Origin: Acetobacteraceae bacterium
Lineage (GTDB): Bacteria > Pseudomonadota > Alphaproteobacteria > Acetobacterales > Acetobacteraceae
NCBI GenBank assembly: GCA_009693865.1
Contig: SHWL01000004.1
Location: 1 to 64,000, forward strand
Reading direction: 5' to 3'
Length of the DNA: 64,000 bases
Within the stretch, counting starts at the first letter, position 1. Every line of letters begins with the position of its first letter. The notes under the pieces were generated by a model, which was not told where the DNA came from, did no database searches, and saw only the letters and a list, made by a program, of their open reading frames with translations. The position numbers were made by a program, and so were the translations under genes. Of the stretch, positions 9,181 to 19,994 are shown piece after piece.

Positions 9181-10119
9181 TCGCGTGGCTCCGTCTGTCT
9201 GTGCCCGCCAACATGGCAAACAGCGGGCCATGTTCACAACCCCCCGCTGGATCGAACGGCGGCGCGCGGGCACCGGCATGGCGTTGCTTCATCATGCTCC
9301 TTCGGTGGAGCCAGGAATCCCTGTAAGTCCATGCTCGGTGTCTCCGCTGTCCTGGCATGAGGCCGGAACCGGAACGACCGCGCCCATGAAGGCGCCACAT
9401 CGCGACGGGCTGTCTCGCGCGGGATCGTGACGCATGCCCGCGTATGTCACGCCGTGCTCCGGGCGACAGACGGTCACCCGGGAGCGCCAAAAAGCGGTCA
9501 GGACGCGGGGCTGAAGTTGAAGGATGTTTTGCCGATTCCCCGTTGGGCGAAGTCAGGCATCGGATCGGTATTGACGAAGGTCAAACATGCCACACAGGCG
9601 CCCGAATCGGGCGTATCAGGCTTGAGGATACGCGATTCGACTCGAGACCGTGATGCGGAACGACCCGGCCGCCGATGCAAGAGGCGCTGGCGAGTCGCTT
9701 CCGTCCATCGGAACCGCCGCATCTCCTGGTCCTCAGGTGGACCCAAAAATCGGCGGCGCGACCAGCAATTCAGGGAATCGAGATGTCCCGACGGATCGAA
9801 AAAGGTAAGCCATCCCGGCGCATGAAAATTTCAGGGCCGGTCGTCAAAAAAACATGTTCACGCGAAGGTTGTAGTGATATCGGCCCGGCGGCGTAAGGAG
9901 TTCGCGAAATCCCGCGGAATCTCCCAATTCGTGGAAAAAATAACCTGATACTGATTTTCTGGGCAAACTCGGCGAAAGCGTTATCGCCTGGGCGGTGAAA
10001 GCCGCCAAAGTCCGTGTTGGACCCGGCCCATCCGTTAATCACTTCGCCTTGCACCACCCGAATCCGTATGCGAAAAAACCTTTCATTGACGTTACCATCC
10101 GCTATCCGGAGCTCGTTCC

Positions 10120-11343
10120 ATGCCAATTGTCACGGTGCAAGGCGCCAACGCTTCGGTGATTTCCCTGTTCTATGACAACGCCGCCAATGCGGCGCTCGCG
10201 ACGGTTGTACGCGATGCCATCGATACCGGGATCGCCAGCACTCTGATCCGCCCAGCGGATAGTAAGAATGGCCCGCCGCCGCCGTTGGCAAGCGGTAAGA
10301 TCGGCGAATTCGTGCAAAGCACCGCCGGCGTGTCCAAAATGGCGGCCGGCTACGATTACGTCGTCGCGTCCGCGGCGTTCTCCAATATCACCGGCAACGC
10401 GGATGCGAATCAGCGGATTCTCGCGGGCGCCAATAACCTGACGTTCACCGCGGTCGCGGGCGGATCGGGCTCCGTCATCACCGGCGGCGGTAACAACGCA
10501 ATCACCGTACCGGTTTCCGATTCGGGGTCGTGGCTGATCGCCCTCGGCAACGGCAACTCTACCGTGAGAGCGTTGGGCAGTGGCAACGACACCATCAGCA
10601 CAGGCACGGGCACGAACCGGATTCAGCTTGGGTCGGGCAGCACGACGGTGACCACCGCCGGGACGGACACGATCGTGGGATCGACGGTGGGCGGCAGCGT
10701 GACCGTCACCGCCAGCGGGTCGGACGTGATCTATGGCAATGCCTCCAACTTCTATTTTATCGCTGGTGGAGCCGCGACCATATTCGGCGGCACGGGCAGC
10801 GTCACCGTGGTGGGCGGCACGGGCGCCGACCTTTTCTACGGCGGCACGGCCGGGAACAACGTTCTCACGGCAGGCACCGGCGCGGCGACCCTGTTCGGTG
10901 GCGGCAACAACGACAGGCTGTTCGCGAACGGCACCGGGGCTCAGGAGTTGCATGCCGGGGTAGGCAATGAAACGCTGACCGGGTCGGCCAGCGCCGGCAA
11001 CGACACGTTCTATGGCGGCGCGGGAAACACCACGGTCAACGCGGGTGTGGGTTTAAACACATACGTCGCGGGCACCGGGGCGGAAACGGTGAATGCCAAC
11101 CCGGGGGCCAGTAGCAACCTGTTCACCTTTATTAACGGACTTGGTGGTGGGACCGTATCCGAGAACGGTCTGACCATGCTCAGTCAAATCCAGATCCATC
11201 TGTCCGGTTTTGCCGCGAACGACCTGACGTCGGTGACCAGCCAGAACAACGGGGGTGGCAATCTGAATGTCACGCTGTCGGATGGCAGCCAGGTCACATT
11301 CCTGGGTATCGGGACGGCGCTGACAAACAGTCAGTTCGTTTGA
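10120..11343 (+). CDS. Beta-roll / hemolysin-type calcium-binding-like Gly-Asn-rich repeat protein
   Basis: Repeats such as GSGNDTISTGTG, GGTGADLFYGGTAGNN, GNDTFYGGAGNTTVNAGVG. Confidence 0.75.
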   Translation: MPIVTVQGANASVISLFYDNAANAALATVVRDAIDTGIASTLIRPADSKNGPPPPLASGKIGEFVQSTAGVSKMAAGYDYVVASAAFSNITGNADANQRILAGANNLTFTAVAGGSGSVITGGGNNAITVPVSDSGSWLIALGNGNSTVRALGSGNDTISTGTGTNRIQLGSGSTTVTTAGTDTIVGSTVGGSVTVTASGSDVIYGNASNFYFIAGGAATIFGGTGSVTVVGGTGADLFYGGTAGNNVLTAGTGAATLFGGGNNDRLFANGTGAQELHAGVGNETLTGSASAGNDTFYGGAGNTTVNAGVGLNTYVAGTGAETVNANPGASSNLFTFINGLGGGTVSENGLTMLSQIQIHLSGFAANDLTSVTSQNNGGGNLNVTLSDGSQVTFLGIGTALTNSQFV

Positions 11344-11497
11344 CGTGAACGCGCGGGCAGTCAGCGACGGACGGAGAGAACCAATGTCATCAGGTTTGCC
11401 ACCGGTTACCGCCGCATCCAGCGATCGAAATATTGGACCTGGCGGCATGCCGCGTCGGGTCGCACCAGTTTCAGCGAGCAAGACAGGGATCAGGGCC

Positions 11498-12496
11498 ATG
11501 AAATCGGGATTGCTACTGGCCACCGGCGCCGCCGCGCTCCTGATGGGCGCCCACCCCGCGCACGCCGCGTATGAGGCCTGGCGCTTCACCACCATCGTGG
11601 ACACGAACGACAACACCGGCAACAGCGAGGCGAACGGTATCAACAGAACCCGCCAGATCGTCGGCTCCTCCGTGAACACCCCAGACACGATCGCCTATAA
11701 TACGAGCGGGTTCAGCCGCTCATCCGGCGGCTCCTACACAGCGGTCAATGTGCCCGCCGCGGCGATGACCACGGCATCCGGCGTCAACAATTCGGGGCAA
11801 ATCTCCGGGTACTATACCGACACCTCCGGCGGTGTGCATGGCTTCGTGCAGACCGCCGGTATTCCGGTCTCGTTCGACGTCACCGGGGCCGCGAGCGGGG
11901 GCGCCACATATGCCGTTGGAATCAACACGGCCGCGACCACGGTCGGCTATTATTTTGACAGTTTGGGCAACGCGCATGGGTTCAGCCGCACCTCCGGCGG
12001 TAGCGACACAACGCTCGACGTGACGGGTCTCGGGACCGTGACCTCCACCCAGGCGTTCGGTATCAACGACGGCGGGATAATCGTTGGATCGTTCAGCGAT
12101 GGCACGTTGACCCACGGCTTCGTCAAGGTTGCTGGAGTCTATACGCTTCTGGACGATCCCCTGGGTGTCAATGGTAGCTTCGCCACCGGCCTCAATAACG
12201 CGGGCGATGTTGTCGGCTATTACATCGACGTCGACGGCATCACGCATGGCTTTGTCGATTTCGGCGGCGCGAGCGGTGGCACGATCTTCATGACCATCGA
12301 CGCGCCTGGTGCCGCCAGTCTGACCACCACCATGGGCATCAACGACAAGTTTCAGGTCGTCGGCCGCGCGATCAACGCCGATGGTGTCATCACCGGCTAT
12401 GTGGCCGATCTGCCCGAGCCCGCGACCCTGGCGCTGTTCGGTCTCGGGTCGTTTGGCGTGGCGATGCTGCGCCGCCGGCGGGCCCGCGCCGGCTGA
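11498..12496 (+). CDS. PEP-CTERM sorting-domain protein with HAF-type repeats
   Basis: Signal peptide MKSGLLLATGAAALLMGAHPAHA, repeated GIN..G.IVG.Y.D..G..HGF units, C-terminal PEPATLALFGLGSFGVAMLRRRRARAG. Confidence 0.85.
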   Translation: MKSGLLLATGAAALLMGAHPAHAAYEAWRFTTIVDTNDNTGNSEANGINRTRQIVGSSVNTPDTIAYNTSGFSRSSGGSYTAVNVPAAAMTTASGVNNSGQISGYYTDTSGGVHGFVQTAGIPVSFDVTGAASGGATYAVGINTAATTVGYYFDSLGNAHGFSRTSGGSDTTLDVTGLGTVTSTQAFGINDGGIIVGSFSDGTLTHGFVKVAGVYTLLDDPLGVNGSFATGLNNAGDVVGYYIDVDGITHGFVDFGGASGGTIFMTIDAPGAASLTTTMGINDKFQVVGRAINADGVITGYVADLPEPATLALFGLGSFGVAMLRRRRARAG

Positions 12497-12730
12497 CCCA
12501 CGCCGGGCCATTTCGTAAGCAAGGACTCGGAACGTCCAGATATCGGTTCGGCATCCTGTAATGCCGGTGCCGCTACGCGCTCAGACCGGCGTGCCCTGAC
12601 CCGGCGCCCAAAGCGGCCCATTCCGCCAGCGGCCTATTGAGCCCGCCCCCCATCCAACCCTATATCCCCCGGCTCAATCTCATCGGCGTGCTCCGATGCA
12701 CGTACCCCGCGACCCGGAAGGCGGAATTTC

Positions 12731-14410
12731 ATGGCCAGCTACCAATATGTTTATGTGATGAAAGACCTGACCAAGGCCTTCCCCGGCGGGCGGGAAGTGT
12801 TCAAGGGCATTACCCTCTCGTTCCTCCCCGGCGTGAAAATCGGCGTTCTGGGCGTCAACGGCGCCGGCAAATCCACGCTGATGAAAATCATGGCCGGCAT
12901 CGAAACCGAATTCGGCGGCGAGGCCTGGGCAGCCCCCGGCGCTACCGTCGGCTATCTGTCGCAGGAACCCCACCTCGACCCCGATAAGACCGTCGGCGAG
13001 AACGTCGAGGAAGCCTTCGTCGAGCTGAAATCCGCGCTCAACCGTTTCAACGAAATCTCCATGAAGTTCGCCGAACCCATGAGCGACGAGGAGATGAACA
13101 CGCTGCTGACCGAGCAAGGCGACCTGCAGGAGGTCATCGACAACCAGGACGGTTGGGAACTCGACCGCCGCGTGGACATCGCCTTGGACGCGCTCCGCTG
13201 CCCGCCCGCCGACGCCCAGGTGACAACGCTGTCAGGGGGGGAGCGGCGGCGCGTGGCGCTGTGCAAGCTGCTGCTGGAAAAACCCGATCTGCTGCTGCTG
13301 GACGAGCCCACCAACCATCTGGACGCCGAAAGCGTCGCCTGGCTGGAAAAGACCCTGCACGACTATGCTGGCACCGTCATGGTCGTCACCCATGACCGTT
13401 ACTTCCTGGAAAACGTCACCAACTGGATTCTTGAGCTCGAACGCGGCCGCGGTTACCCGTTCGAGGGCAACTATACTTCCTGGCTGGCGCAGAAACTCAA
13501 GCGTCTGCGGCAGGAGGAGAAAGAAGAAAGCGCCCGTCAGCGCGCGTTGTCGCAGGAGGAAGAGTGGATTCAATCCTCGCCTCGGGCCCGCCAGACCAAA
13601 AATCGCGCGCGGATTCAGCGATATGAGGAATTGCAGGCGAAATCCATGGAACAGGCCGGCGGCGTCGCCGACATCGTCATCCCCCCCGGCCCGCGTCTGG
13701 GCAATCTGGTGATCGAGGCCGAGGACCTCCGAAAGGGGTACGGCAACAATCTGTTGATCGACGGCATGAACTTCAAGCTTCCGCCTGGCGGGATCGTCGG
13801 CGTGATCGGTCCGAACGGTGCCGGCAAAACCACATTGTTCCGGATGATTATCGGACAGGAGGAACCCGACGGCGGATCGTTACGGGTCGGTGAGACAGTG
13901 AAACTGGGCTATGTCGATCAATCCCGTGACAGCCTCAATCCGGACAAGACGGTGTGGCAGGAAATCTCCGGCGGCGAGGAAATCATCCACCTCGGCAAAC
14001 GCGCGATCCAGTCACGTGCTTACGTCGGGGCGTTCAACTTCAAGGGCTCGGACCAGCAAAAGAAGGTCGGCATCCTGTCAGGCGGCGAGCGTAACCGCGT
14101 GCATCTGGCGAAGATGCTGAAGACAGTACACAATGTCATTCTTTTGGACGAACCAACCAACGATCTGGACGTCGATACGCTGCGCGCGTTGGAGGAAGCC
14201 CTGACGGAATTCGCCGGCTGCGTGGTAGTGATCACCCACGACCGCTGGTTCCTGGACCGCCTCGCGACTCACATCCTGGCGTTCGAGGGCGACAGCCACG
14301 TCGAATGGTTCGAAGGCAACTTCGAAGCCTATGAAGCCGACAAACGCCGCCGCCTGGGCGCCGACGCGACGGAACCGCACCGGATCAAGTACCGGCCGTT
14401 GGCGAGATGA
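12731..14410 (+). CDS. ettA: Energy-dependent translational throttle protein EttA (ABC-F ATPase)
   Basis: Two Walker A/signature sets; MASYQYVYVMKDLTKAFPGGREVFKGI start, GNNLLIDGMNFKLPPGGIVGVIGPNGAGKTT. Confidence 0.95.
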   Translation: MASYQYVYVMKDLTKAFPGGREVFKGITLSFLPGVKIGVLGVNGAGKSTLMKIMAGIETEFGGEAWAAPGATVGYLSQEPHLDPDKTVGENVEEAFVELKSALNRFNEISMKFAEPMSDEEMNTLLTEQGDLQEVIDNQDGWELDRRVDIALDALRCPPADAQVTTLSGGERRRVALCKLLLEKPDLLLLDEPTNHLDAESVAWLEKTLHDYAGTVMVVTHDRYFLENVTNWILELERGRGYPFEGNYTSWLAQKLKRLRQEEKEESARQRALSQEEEWIQSSPRARQTKNRARIQRYEELQAKSMEQAGGVADIVIPPGPRLGNLVIEAEDLRKGYGNNLLIDGMNFKLPPGGIVGVIGPNGAGKTTLFRMIIGQEEPDGGSLRVGETVKLGYVDQSRDSLNPDKTVWQEISGGEEIIHLGKRAIQSRAYVGAFNFKGSDQQKKVGILSGGERNRVHLAKMLKTVHNVILLDEPTNDLDVDTLRALEEALTEFAGCVVVITHDRWFLDRLATHILAFEGDSHVEWFEGNFEAYEADKRRRLGADATEPHRIKYRPLAR

Positions 14411-14455
14411 CGGTTTCGGCTTGACATACGCGCGTGAATGACTCATAAATTGGTC

Positions 14456-14695
14456 ATGAACAAAATGATCACGCTGGCCGAGGCCAAGGCGCATCTGTCG
14501 GCCCTGATCACCGAGGCCGAGGATGGCGCCGAAATCACCGTCACGCGTCACGGCCGTCCGGTCGCGCGCATCGTCGGCGCGCCTCAGGATGTCGCTCGCG
14601 CGCCGGGCGGATGGGGCTGGCACGGAACCTACGACAAATCCGTCTTCGCGCCCATGACCGACGCCGAAGCGCGTGAGGAAGGCTGGCCCGTGTGA
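14456..14695 (+). CDS. Phd/YefM-family antitoxin
   Basis: MNKMITLAEAKAHLSALITEAEDGAEITVTRHGRPVARIVG. Start inferred; the ORF extends to 14438. Confidence 0.85.
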   Translation: MNKMITLAEAKAHLSALITEAEDGAEITVTRHGRPVARIVGAPQDVARAPGGWGWHGTYDKSVFAPMTDAEAREEGWPV

Positions 14696-15081
14696 CGTTC
14701 ATCGCCGACGCCTGCGCGCTCATTGTCTTTCACGGCTACGGCGGACAGACCATGAGCGAGGCGGGCAAGCTGGCCATGAGCCACGGCGATGTCTTCGTGT
14801 CCCCCATCACACTTTGGGAAATTTCCCGGAAAGTCGCGATGGGGAAATTGGAGCGGCCCGCGCCGCCGGGCTTCAACGGCAGCTTGGCGGAATGGCTGCG
14901 TCAGGCCGGTTATCGCGTCATGCCGCTGAGCTGGGACGATTGCGAGCGGGCCAACGGATTGCCTTATCATCATAAAGACCCGATGGACCGGATGCTGATC
15001 GCGACCGCCCTGGATCGAGGTTTGACCATCATCAGCGACGGCGATCTCTTCCAGCATTACGGTGTCGCGACAGTCTGGTGA
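14692..15081 (+). CDS. PIN-domain toxin (VapC-like)
   Basis: TFIADACALI, DPMDRMLIATALDRGLTIISDG; overlaps the antitoxin by 4 nt. Confidence 0.85.
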   Translation: MTFIADACALIVFHGYGGQTMSEAGKLAMSHGDVFVSPITLWEISRKVAMGKLERPAPPGFNGSLAEWLRQAGYRVMPLSWDDCERANGLPYHHKDPMDRMLIATALDRGLTIISDGDLFQHYGVATVW

Positions 15082-15356
15082 CGCACCGGGCCGCTGAAAT
15101 CCCCTTGCATCCGGCTACCGTTTCGATCTATTGCCGCCTCCTCTTGAACATCCAGACGCCGGAGGGGTGCATGGCCGCGTACAATCAGCATCATCCGCGC
15201 GGATCCTGTCAGGCCCCGTGGCTTCATGTCGCGGGGCGGGCCGAACACCGGATCTGATCTTTTCTCTCCGGCTTTGCCTGCCCAGGGATCCGTTCGCCTG
15301 ACCCTTTGGCAAGATTCCGCGTCGCTCTGGCGGCCGGACCGGACAAGAGAAACTCC

Positions 15357-16847
15357 ATGAGTCTGATTAATATACGCGGCGTCGGAATCGTGTCCCCGCG
15401 ACCGCTGTTCCACAACCTCGATCTCGCCATCCACGCATCCGACCGGATCGGGCTGATCGCCGGCAACGGCGCGGGTAAGACCACGCTGCTGCGCTGCCTC
15501 GCCGGCCAAATGGAGCCAGGCATGGGACAGATCACCAACCGGCGCGGCTTGCGGGTCGGGTTCGTGGAGCAGGACGTGCCCGCGAACCTGCTCGATCTGA
15601 CAATGGCGGAAGCGCTCCGCCGCGCTCTGCCGGCGGCGGAGCGTGAAGCTCAGACCTGGAAGATCGGACTGGTGCTGGACATGCTGGAAACGCCGGAGGC
15701 GATGCGCGAACGCCGCTTGTCCGAGCTCAGCGGCGGCTGGCAGCGCCTGGCGTTGATCGCGCGCGTTTGGGTGAACGATCCGGACGTACTGTTGCTGGAT
15801 GAGCCGACCAATCACCTGGATATGCGGCGGTTCGCGGTGCTGGAGAACTGGATCAATCACGCGACGGAGGGCGTGGCGATGGTGATCGCCAGCCATGACC
15901 GGCAATTCCTCGACAATTGCACCAACCGTACTTTATTTCTGCGCCCGGACGAATCGCGGAGTTACGCGCATCCGTTCAGTCGCGCCCGCGGGTTGCTGGA
16001 GGATGACGATACGGCCCATGAAACCAAACTGGCGCGCGACGCGAAGGAGGCCGATCGGCTGCGGCGCAATGCCGGTCAGTTGCGCAACGTCGGGATCAAC
16101 AGCGGCAGCGACCTGTTACTGAAAAAGGCGAAATATCTGACCAACCGCGCCGAGGCGATCGAGCAATTGCTGCGTCCGTTGGTCCAGACTCGCGCGGGAG
16201 AGATTCGCCTGACGAACCGCGGCTCTCACGCGAAGGTGCTGATGTCGTTGGATGAGGTCGCGGTCGAGACGCCAGACGGGAAGATGTTGTTTCGCACTGG
16301 TACACTGAAAATCTTCCAGCGCGACCGCATCGTGGTGACGGGCGCCAACGGGGTTGGCAAGTCGGTGTTCGTCAGGCTGTTGCGCCGCGCGATCGCGGGA
16401 GACGCTGTTCCTGGCATCTCGGTCAGCCCGAGCGTGGTACTGGGCTATGTGGATCAGCAAATGTCGCAACTTCCATCAGCCGAAACACTGCTCGGTTTCG
16501 TCGCCGGACAGTTTCGCCTGGGCGATCAGCGCAGCGTGAGCCTGCTCGCCAGCGCGGGCTTCGATTACGATGCGCAACGCCGCCCGATCGCGCGTCTGTC
16601 GCCCGGTCAAAAGGCACGACTTGGGCTATTGGCGCTGCGCCTGACGGAACCGAATTTCTATCTCATGGACGAGCCGACCAACCATGTGGACATCGTCGGG
16701 CAGGAACGCCTGGAAGCCGAGATCCTCGCGCACGAGGCGACCTGCGTGCTGGTCTCGCACGACCGGTTTTTTGTCCGTGCGATCGGCACGCGGTTTCTTT
16801 GCATCGAAGACGGGCGGGCGCGGGAAATGGAGGCGCCGGAGGCTTGA
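15357..16847 (+). CDS. ABC-F family ATP-binding protein
   Basis: Two ATPase domains (GNGAGKTT, LSGGWQRLALIARVWVNDPDVLLLDEPTNHLD, ANGVGKS, LSPGQKARLGLLALRL). Start at MSLINIRGVG. Confidence 0.88.
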   Translation: MSLINIRGVGIVSPRPLFHNLDLAIHASDRIGLIAGNGAGKTTLLRCLAGQMEPGMGQITNRRGLRVGFVEQDVPANLLDLTMAEALRRALPAAEREAQTWKIGLVLDMLETPEAMRERRLSELSGGWQRLALIARVWVNDPDVLLLDEPTNHLDMRRFAVLENWINHATEGVAMVIASHDRQFLDNCTNRTLFLRPDESRSYAHPFSRARGLLEDDDTAHETKLARDAKEADRLRRNAGQLRNVGINSGSDLLLKKAKYLTNRAEAIEQLLRPLVQTRAGEIRLTNRGSHAKVLMSLDEVAVETPDGKMLFRTGTLKIFQRDRIVVTGANGVGKSVFVRLLRRAIAGDAVPGISVSPSVVLGYVDQQMSQLPSAETLLGFVAGQFRLGDQRSVSLLASAGFDYDAQRRPIARLSPGQKARLGLLALRLTEPNFYLMDEPTNHVDIVGQERLEAEILAHEATCVLVSHDRFFVRAIGTRFLCIEDGRAREMEAPEA

Positions 16848-16871
16848 TGCCGTCCTCAATGGCTGGCCAGG

Positions 16872-17777
16872 TCATGCGACGGCGTCCATTTCGGCCAGCA
16901 TCTCCGTCGCGCGCGTACGGAACGCCACGCCCGCGGCCTGAAGCGTCTCCAGCACCCAGGCCCGTACGGCGCGGTGTCGCGGCGAGCCTCGCAGATCCCG
17001 ATAGGTCATCAGCCATATCAACCTTTCCGGGATTGGCTCCGGGACCGGAATGGGAACCAGCGTGTCGTGCTTCCGGGCGATGAGGTCCGGCAACAACCCG
17101 ATTCCTACCCCGGCCAGCGTCGCGGTCAGCAGGGCCGTGGTGCAGGACGCTCGGAGGACGACCTCCGCCGCCAACTGGTGCCGCGCGAGCCAGGCGGTCT
17201 CATCGGGATGCTCGTCCCCGGTCAGTAACCGTTCCACGCGCGGATCGAGCTGATCGGGCGAGCGGCCGTTGAGAAAAGGCGGGGCGGCATACAGACCGAA
17301 GCGGAGCAGCCCCAGACGCTGGACCATCAAAGTGCCGCCCTCAGGTCTGGCGAAGCGGAGAGCGATCTCGGCATCGTGTGGCACCGGGCCATCGGACACG
17401 GTCGCGATCTCGATGCGCAATGCCGGGTTCCTTTTCAGGAGAGCGGGCAAAACAGGGGCCAGGAATGTGCTCATGATCGGCTCTGGCGCCGAAATCCGGA
17501 CCGGTTGCTCGCCAGTTTGCCGGAGCGTGCCGGCGCACCGCGGAATCTCGGTCATCGCCAACGCGGCGGCGCGGGCGCGATCGAGTACGGCCAACCCATC
17601 TTGTGTCAGGTAAACGCCGGCGTGGGTCCGTTCGACCAGGCGCAAGCCCAGGGCGGTTTCGAAGATGTCGAGGCGGCGATGGACGGTGGCGACGCTGACT
17701 TTCAGCCGCCGCGCCGCCTCCGATAACGTCGGGGCATCGGCGATCGCCTCGAATACACGCACATCGTCCCAGTCCAT
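16872..17777 (-). CDS. LysR-family transcriptional regulator
   Basis: MDWDDVRVFEAIADAPTLSEAARRLKVSVATVHRRLDIFE HTH and substrate-binding C-terminus. Confidence 0.9.
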   Translation of the reverse strand: MDWDDVRVFEAIADAPTLSEAARRLKVSVATVHRRLDIFETALGLRLVERTHAGVYLTQDGLAVLDRARAAALAMTEIPRCAGTLRQTGEQPVRISAPEPIMSTFLAPVLPALLKRNPALRIEIATVSDGPVPHDAEIALRFARPEGGTLMVQRLGLLRFGLYAAPPFLNGRSPDQLDPRVERLLTGDEHPDETAWLARHQLAAEVVLRASCTTALLTATLAGVGIGLLPDLIARKHDTLVPIPVPEPIPERLIWLMTYRDLRGSPRHRAVRAWVLETLQAAGVAFRTRATEMLAEMDAVA

Positions 17778-18006
17778 CGATCCTCCGGTATGACAGGCCG
17801 GTTTTCGACGTTGTTCCTACCGAAACCAGGTCCGATCCGAAAGAAATGATGTGTCAACGAATGGTTAAGATCGGCACAAACTGGTTCGCCTGACGCAATC
17901 GCCCGGTGAAAATTTTCATCGTCGGACATCCAAACGCCGCATCCGTCCGTAGAGACGATATGCCTCGATGGCGAGGCAGGGGAAACCACCGCAAGGGAAA
18001 CGCGTC

Positions 18007-18408
18007 ATGACGGACAATGTCACGTTCATTCAATCGATGTATGCCGCTTTCGGCCGCGGCGACGTGAAGACCATCCTCGAAAACCTCGATCCCGCGATCC
18101 AATGGGAGTCGAACGGCGATCCGGCGACGATCCCCTGGGGCGGCAAGCGGTCCGGGATCGCGGGCGCTTTGTCGTTTTTCGAAGCCCTTGGCGGAAATCT
18201 GGACTTCGAGTTGTTCGAGCCCGGCCAGTTCTTTCCCTCCGGTGACACCGTCATCGTACTGGGCCGGACCATCGCGCGCCACAAGACGGGCGGGGGAGGC
18301 GCGTGGCAGTCCGAATGGGTGCATGTGTTCTCGGTCCGCGACGGGAAGGTGACGCGCTTCCAGGAATTCTACGACACCGCCGCAATTGAGCGCGCCCTCG
18401 GCGCTTGA
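18007..18408 (+). CDS. SnoaL-like / nuclear transport factor 2 family protein
   Basis: MTDNVTFIQSMYAAFGRGDVKTILENLDPAIQWE...GKVTRFQEFYDTAA. Confidence 0.85.
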   Translation: MTDNVTFIQSMYAAFGRGDVKTILENLDPAIQWESNGDPATIPWGGKRSGIAGALSFFEALGGNLDFELFEPGQFFPSGDTVIVLGRTIARHKTGGGGAWQSEWVHVFSVRDGKVTRFQEFYDTAAIERALGA

Positions 18409-18464
18409 GCAACCGGCGTCGGGCGCCGGGTTGACCCTGGCCGCCCGGGATATTCTCCTTTCAC

Positions 18465-18580
18465 CGTCATGGCCCGGCCCCGACCGGGCCATCCGGCGCG
18501 GTACATTGCCGCGAAAACGGACGCCAATCCTCTCCGCCGGATGGACCGTTGGTACTGGACCGGATGGTCCGGTCGGTCGG
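18465..18580. repeat. Copy of the dispersed CGTCATGGCCCGGC element
   Basis: ATTCTCCTTTCACCGTCATGGCCCGGC closely matches 6347-6373 (ATTCTCTTTTCACCGTCATGGCCCGGC). Right boundary approximate. Confidence 0.6.
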
Positions 18581-18806
18581 CCCCTGGTCAGGTCGAGATA
18601 CCCTGGCCCGCCAAAATGCGAACCGCTGCCATGCGGGGTTGGGAATCGACAGGAACATATGATAAACAAACCCGGTCGCGAGCGCCGAATCGACGATTCG
18701 AGGCGATGTGACGCGATTAATCTTTTGGTGACACACGTATTGCGTGTATCGCCGGATTGCACTAAACCTGTCGTCGTCAACCTGGATCAGAAGAAAGTCG
18801 CCGCCA

Positions 18807-19847
18807 ATGGAAAAATCAAAAGCGCTCGACGCCGCGGTCGCCCAGATCGAACGGGCGTTCGGCAAGGGCTCGATCATGCGCATGGGCGCTCGGCCGGATG
18901 GGCAGAATGTCGATGTCGTGCCGACCGGGTCGTTGGGGCTGGATCTTGCCCTTGGCATTGGTGGCCTGCCACGCGGCCGGATCATCGAGATTTACGGCCC
19001 GGAAAGTTCCGGCAAGACAACCCTGGCGTTGCATGTGATCGCGGAAGCCCAGAAGCGTGGTGGCGTCTGCGCTTTCATTGACGCCGAACATGCAATGGAC
19101 CCGACCTATGCCCGCAAACTGGGTGTCGATCTGGACAATTTGTTGATCAGTCAGCCCGACGCGGGCGAGCAGGCGCTGGAAATCGCCGATACGCTGGTGC
19201 GCTCGGGTGCGATCGACGTGCTGGTCGTGGACAGCGTCGCCGCGCTGGTGCCGCGGGCCGAACTGGAAGGCGAAATGGGCGACAGCCACATGGGGCTGCA
19301 CGCGCGATTGATGAGCCAGGCACTTCGGAAGATCACCGGCAGTGTCTCCAAGAGTAAATGCATTCTGGTTTTCCTCAACCAGATACGCATGAAGATCGGT
19401 GTCATGTTTGGCAACCCGGAGACCACGACGGGCGGCAACGCGCTGAAATTCTATGCCTCGATCCGGTTGGAGATCCGGCGTACCGGCCAGATCAAGGAAC
19501 GCGATGAGGTGGTCGGCAACCAGACCCGCGTTAAGGTCGTCAAGAACAAGATGGCCCCGCCGTTCCGCCAGGTCGAGTTCGACATCATGTATGGTGAGGG
19601 GATCAGCCGGACCGGCGAACTTCTCGACCTCGGCATCAAAGCGGGCGTGGTCGAAAAGTCCGGCTCCTGGTTCAGCTACTCAAGCCAGCGGGTCGGTCAG
19701 GGACGGGAAAACGCCAAGCAGTTCCTGCGCGATCATCCGGACATGGCCGATGCGATCGAGGCCAAGGTGCGCGAACAGTCAGGGATCGTCGCGAATGCGT
19801 TAATGGTCGCACCGACCGAGGAAGACGAGGCGGAAGCCGCGGAATAG
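18807..19847 (+). CDS. recA: Recombinase RecA
   Basis: [68 protein letters not shown]. Confidence 0.98.
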   Translation: MEKSKALDAAVAQIERAFGKGSIMRMGARPDGQNVDVVPTGSLGLDLALGIGGLPRGRIIEIYGPESSGKTTLALHVIAEAQKRGGVCAFIDAEHAMDPTYARKLGVDLDNLLISQPDAGEQALEIADTLVRSGAIDVLVVDSVAALVPRAELEGEMGDSHMGLHARLMSQALRKITGSVSKSKCILVFLNQIRMKIGVMFGNPETTTGGNALKFYASIRLEIRRTGQIKERDEVVGNQTRVKVVKNKMAPPFRQVEFDIMYGEGISRTGELLDLGIKAGVVEKSGSWFSYSSQRVGQGRENAKQFLRDHPDMADAIEAKVREQSGIVANALMVAPTEEDEAEAAE

Positions 19848-19994
19848 GATATCCGCACCCCTCCCGTGTCGCGCGGAAGGGGGGCGGCGCCGCGTTCGCA
19901 TTCAAGCCTGCCGCCCGTCCACGGCATTCGTCCTTGCTCGCATGATCATATCGGCTTATAAACTGGTCCGACTAGTCAGACTGGAGCGCAGCCG

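Noticed and set aside
7483-9360. 625-aa plus-strand ORF
   Set aside because: Antisense to the well-supported dihydropyrimidinase gene; long spurious ORFs are expected at this GC content.
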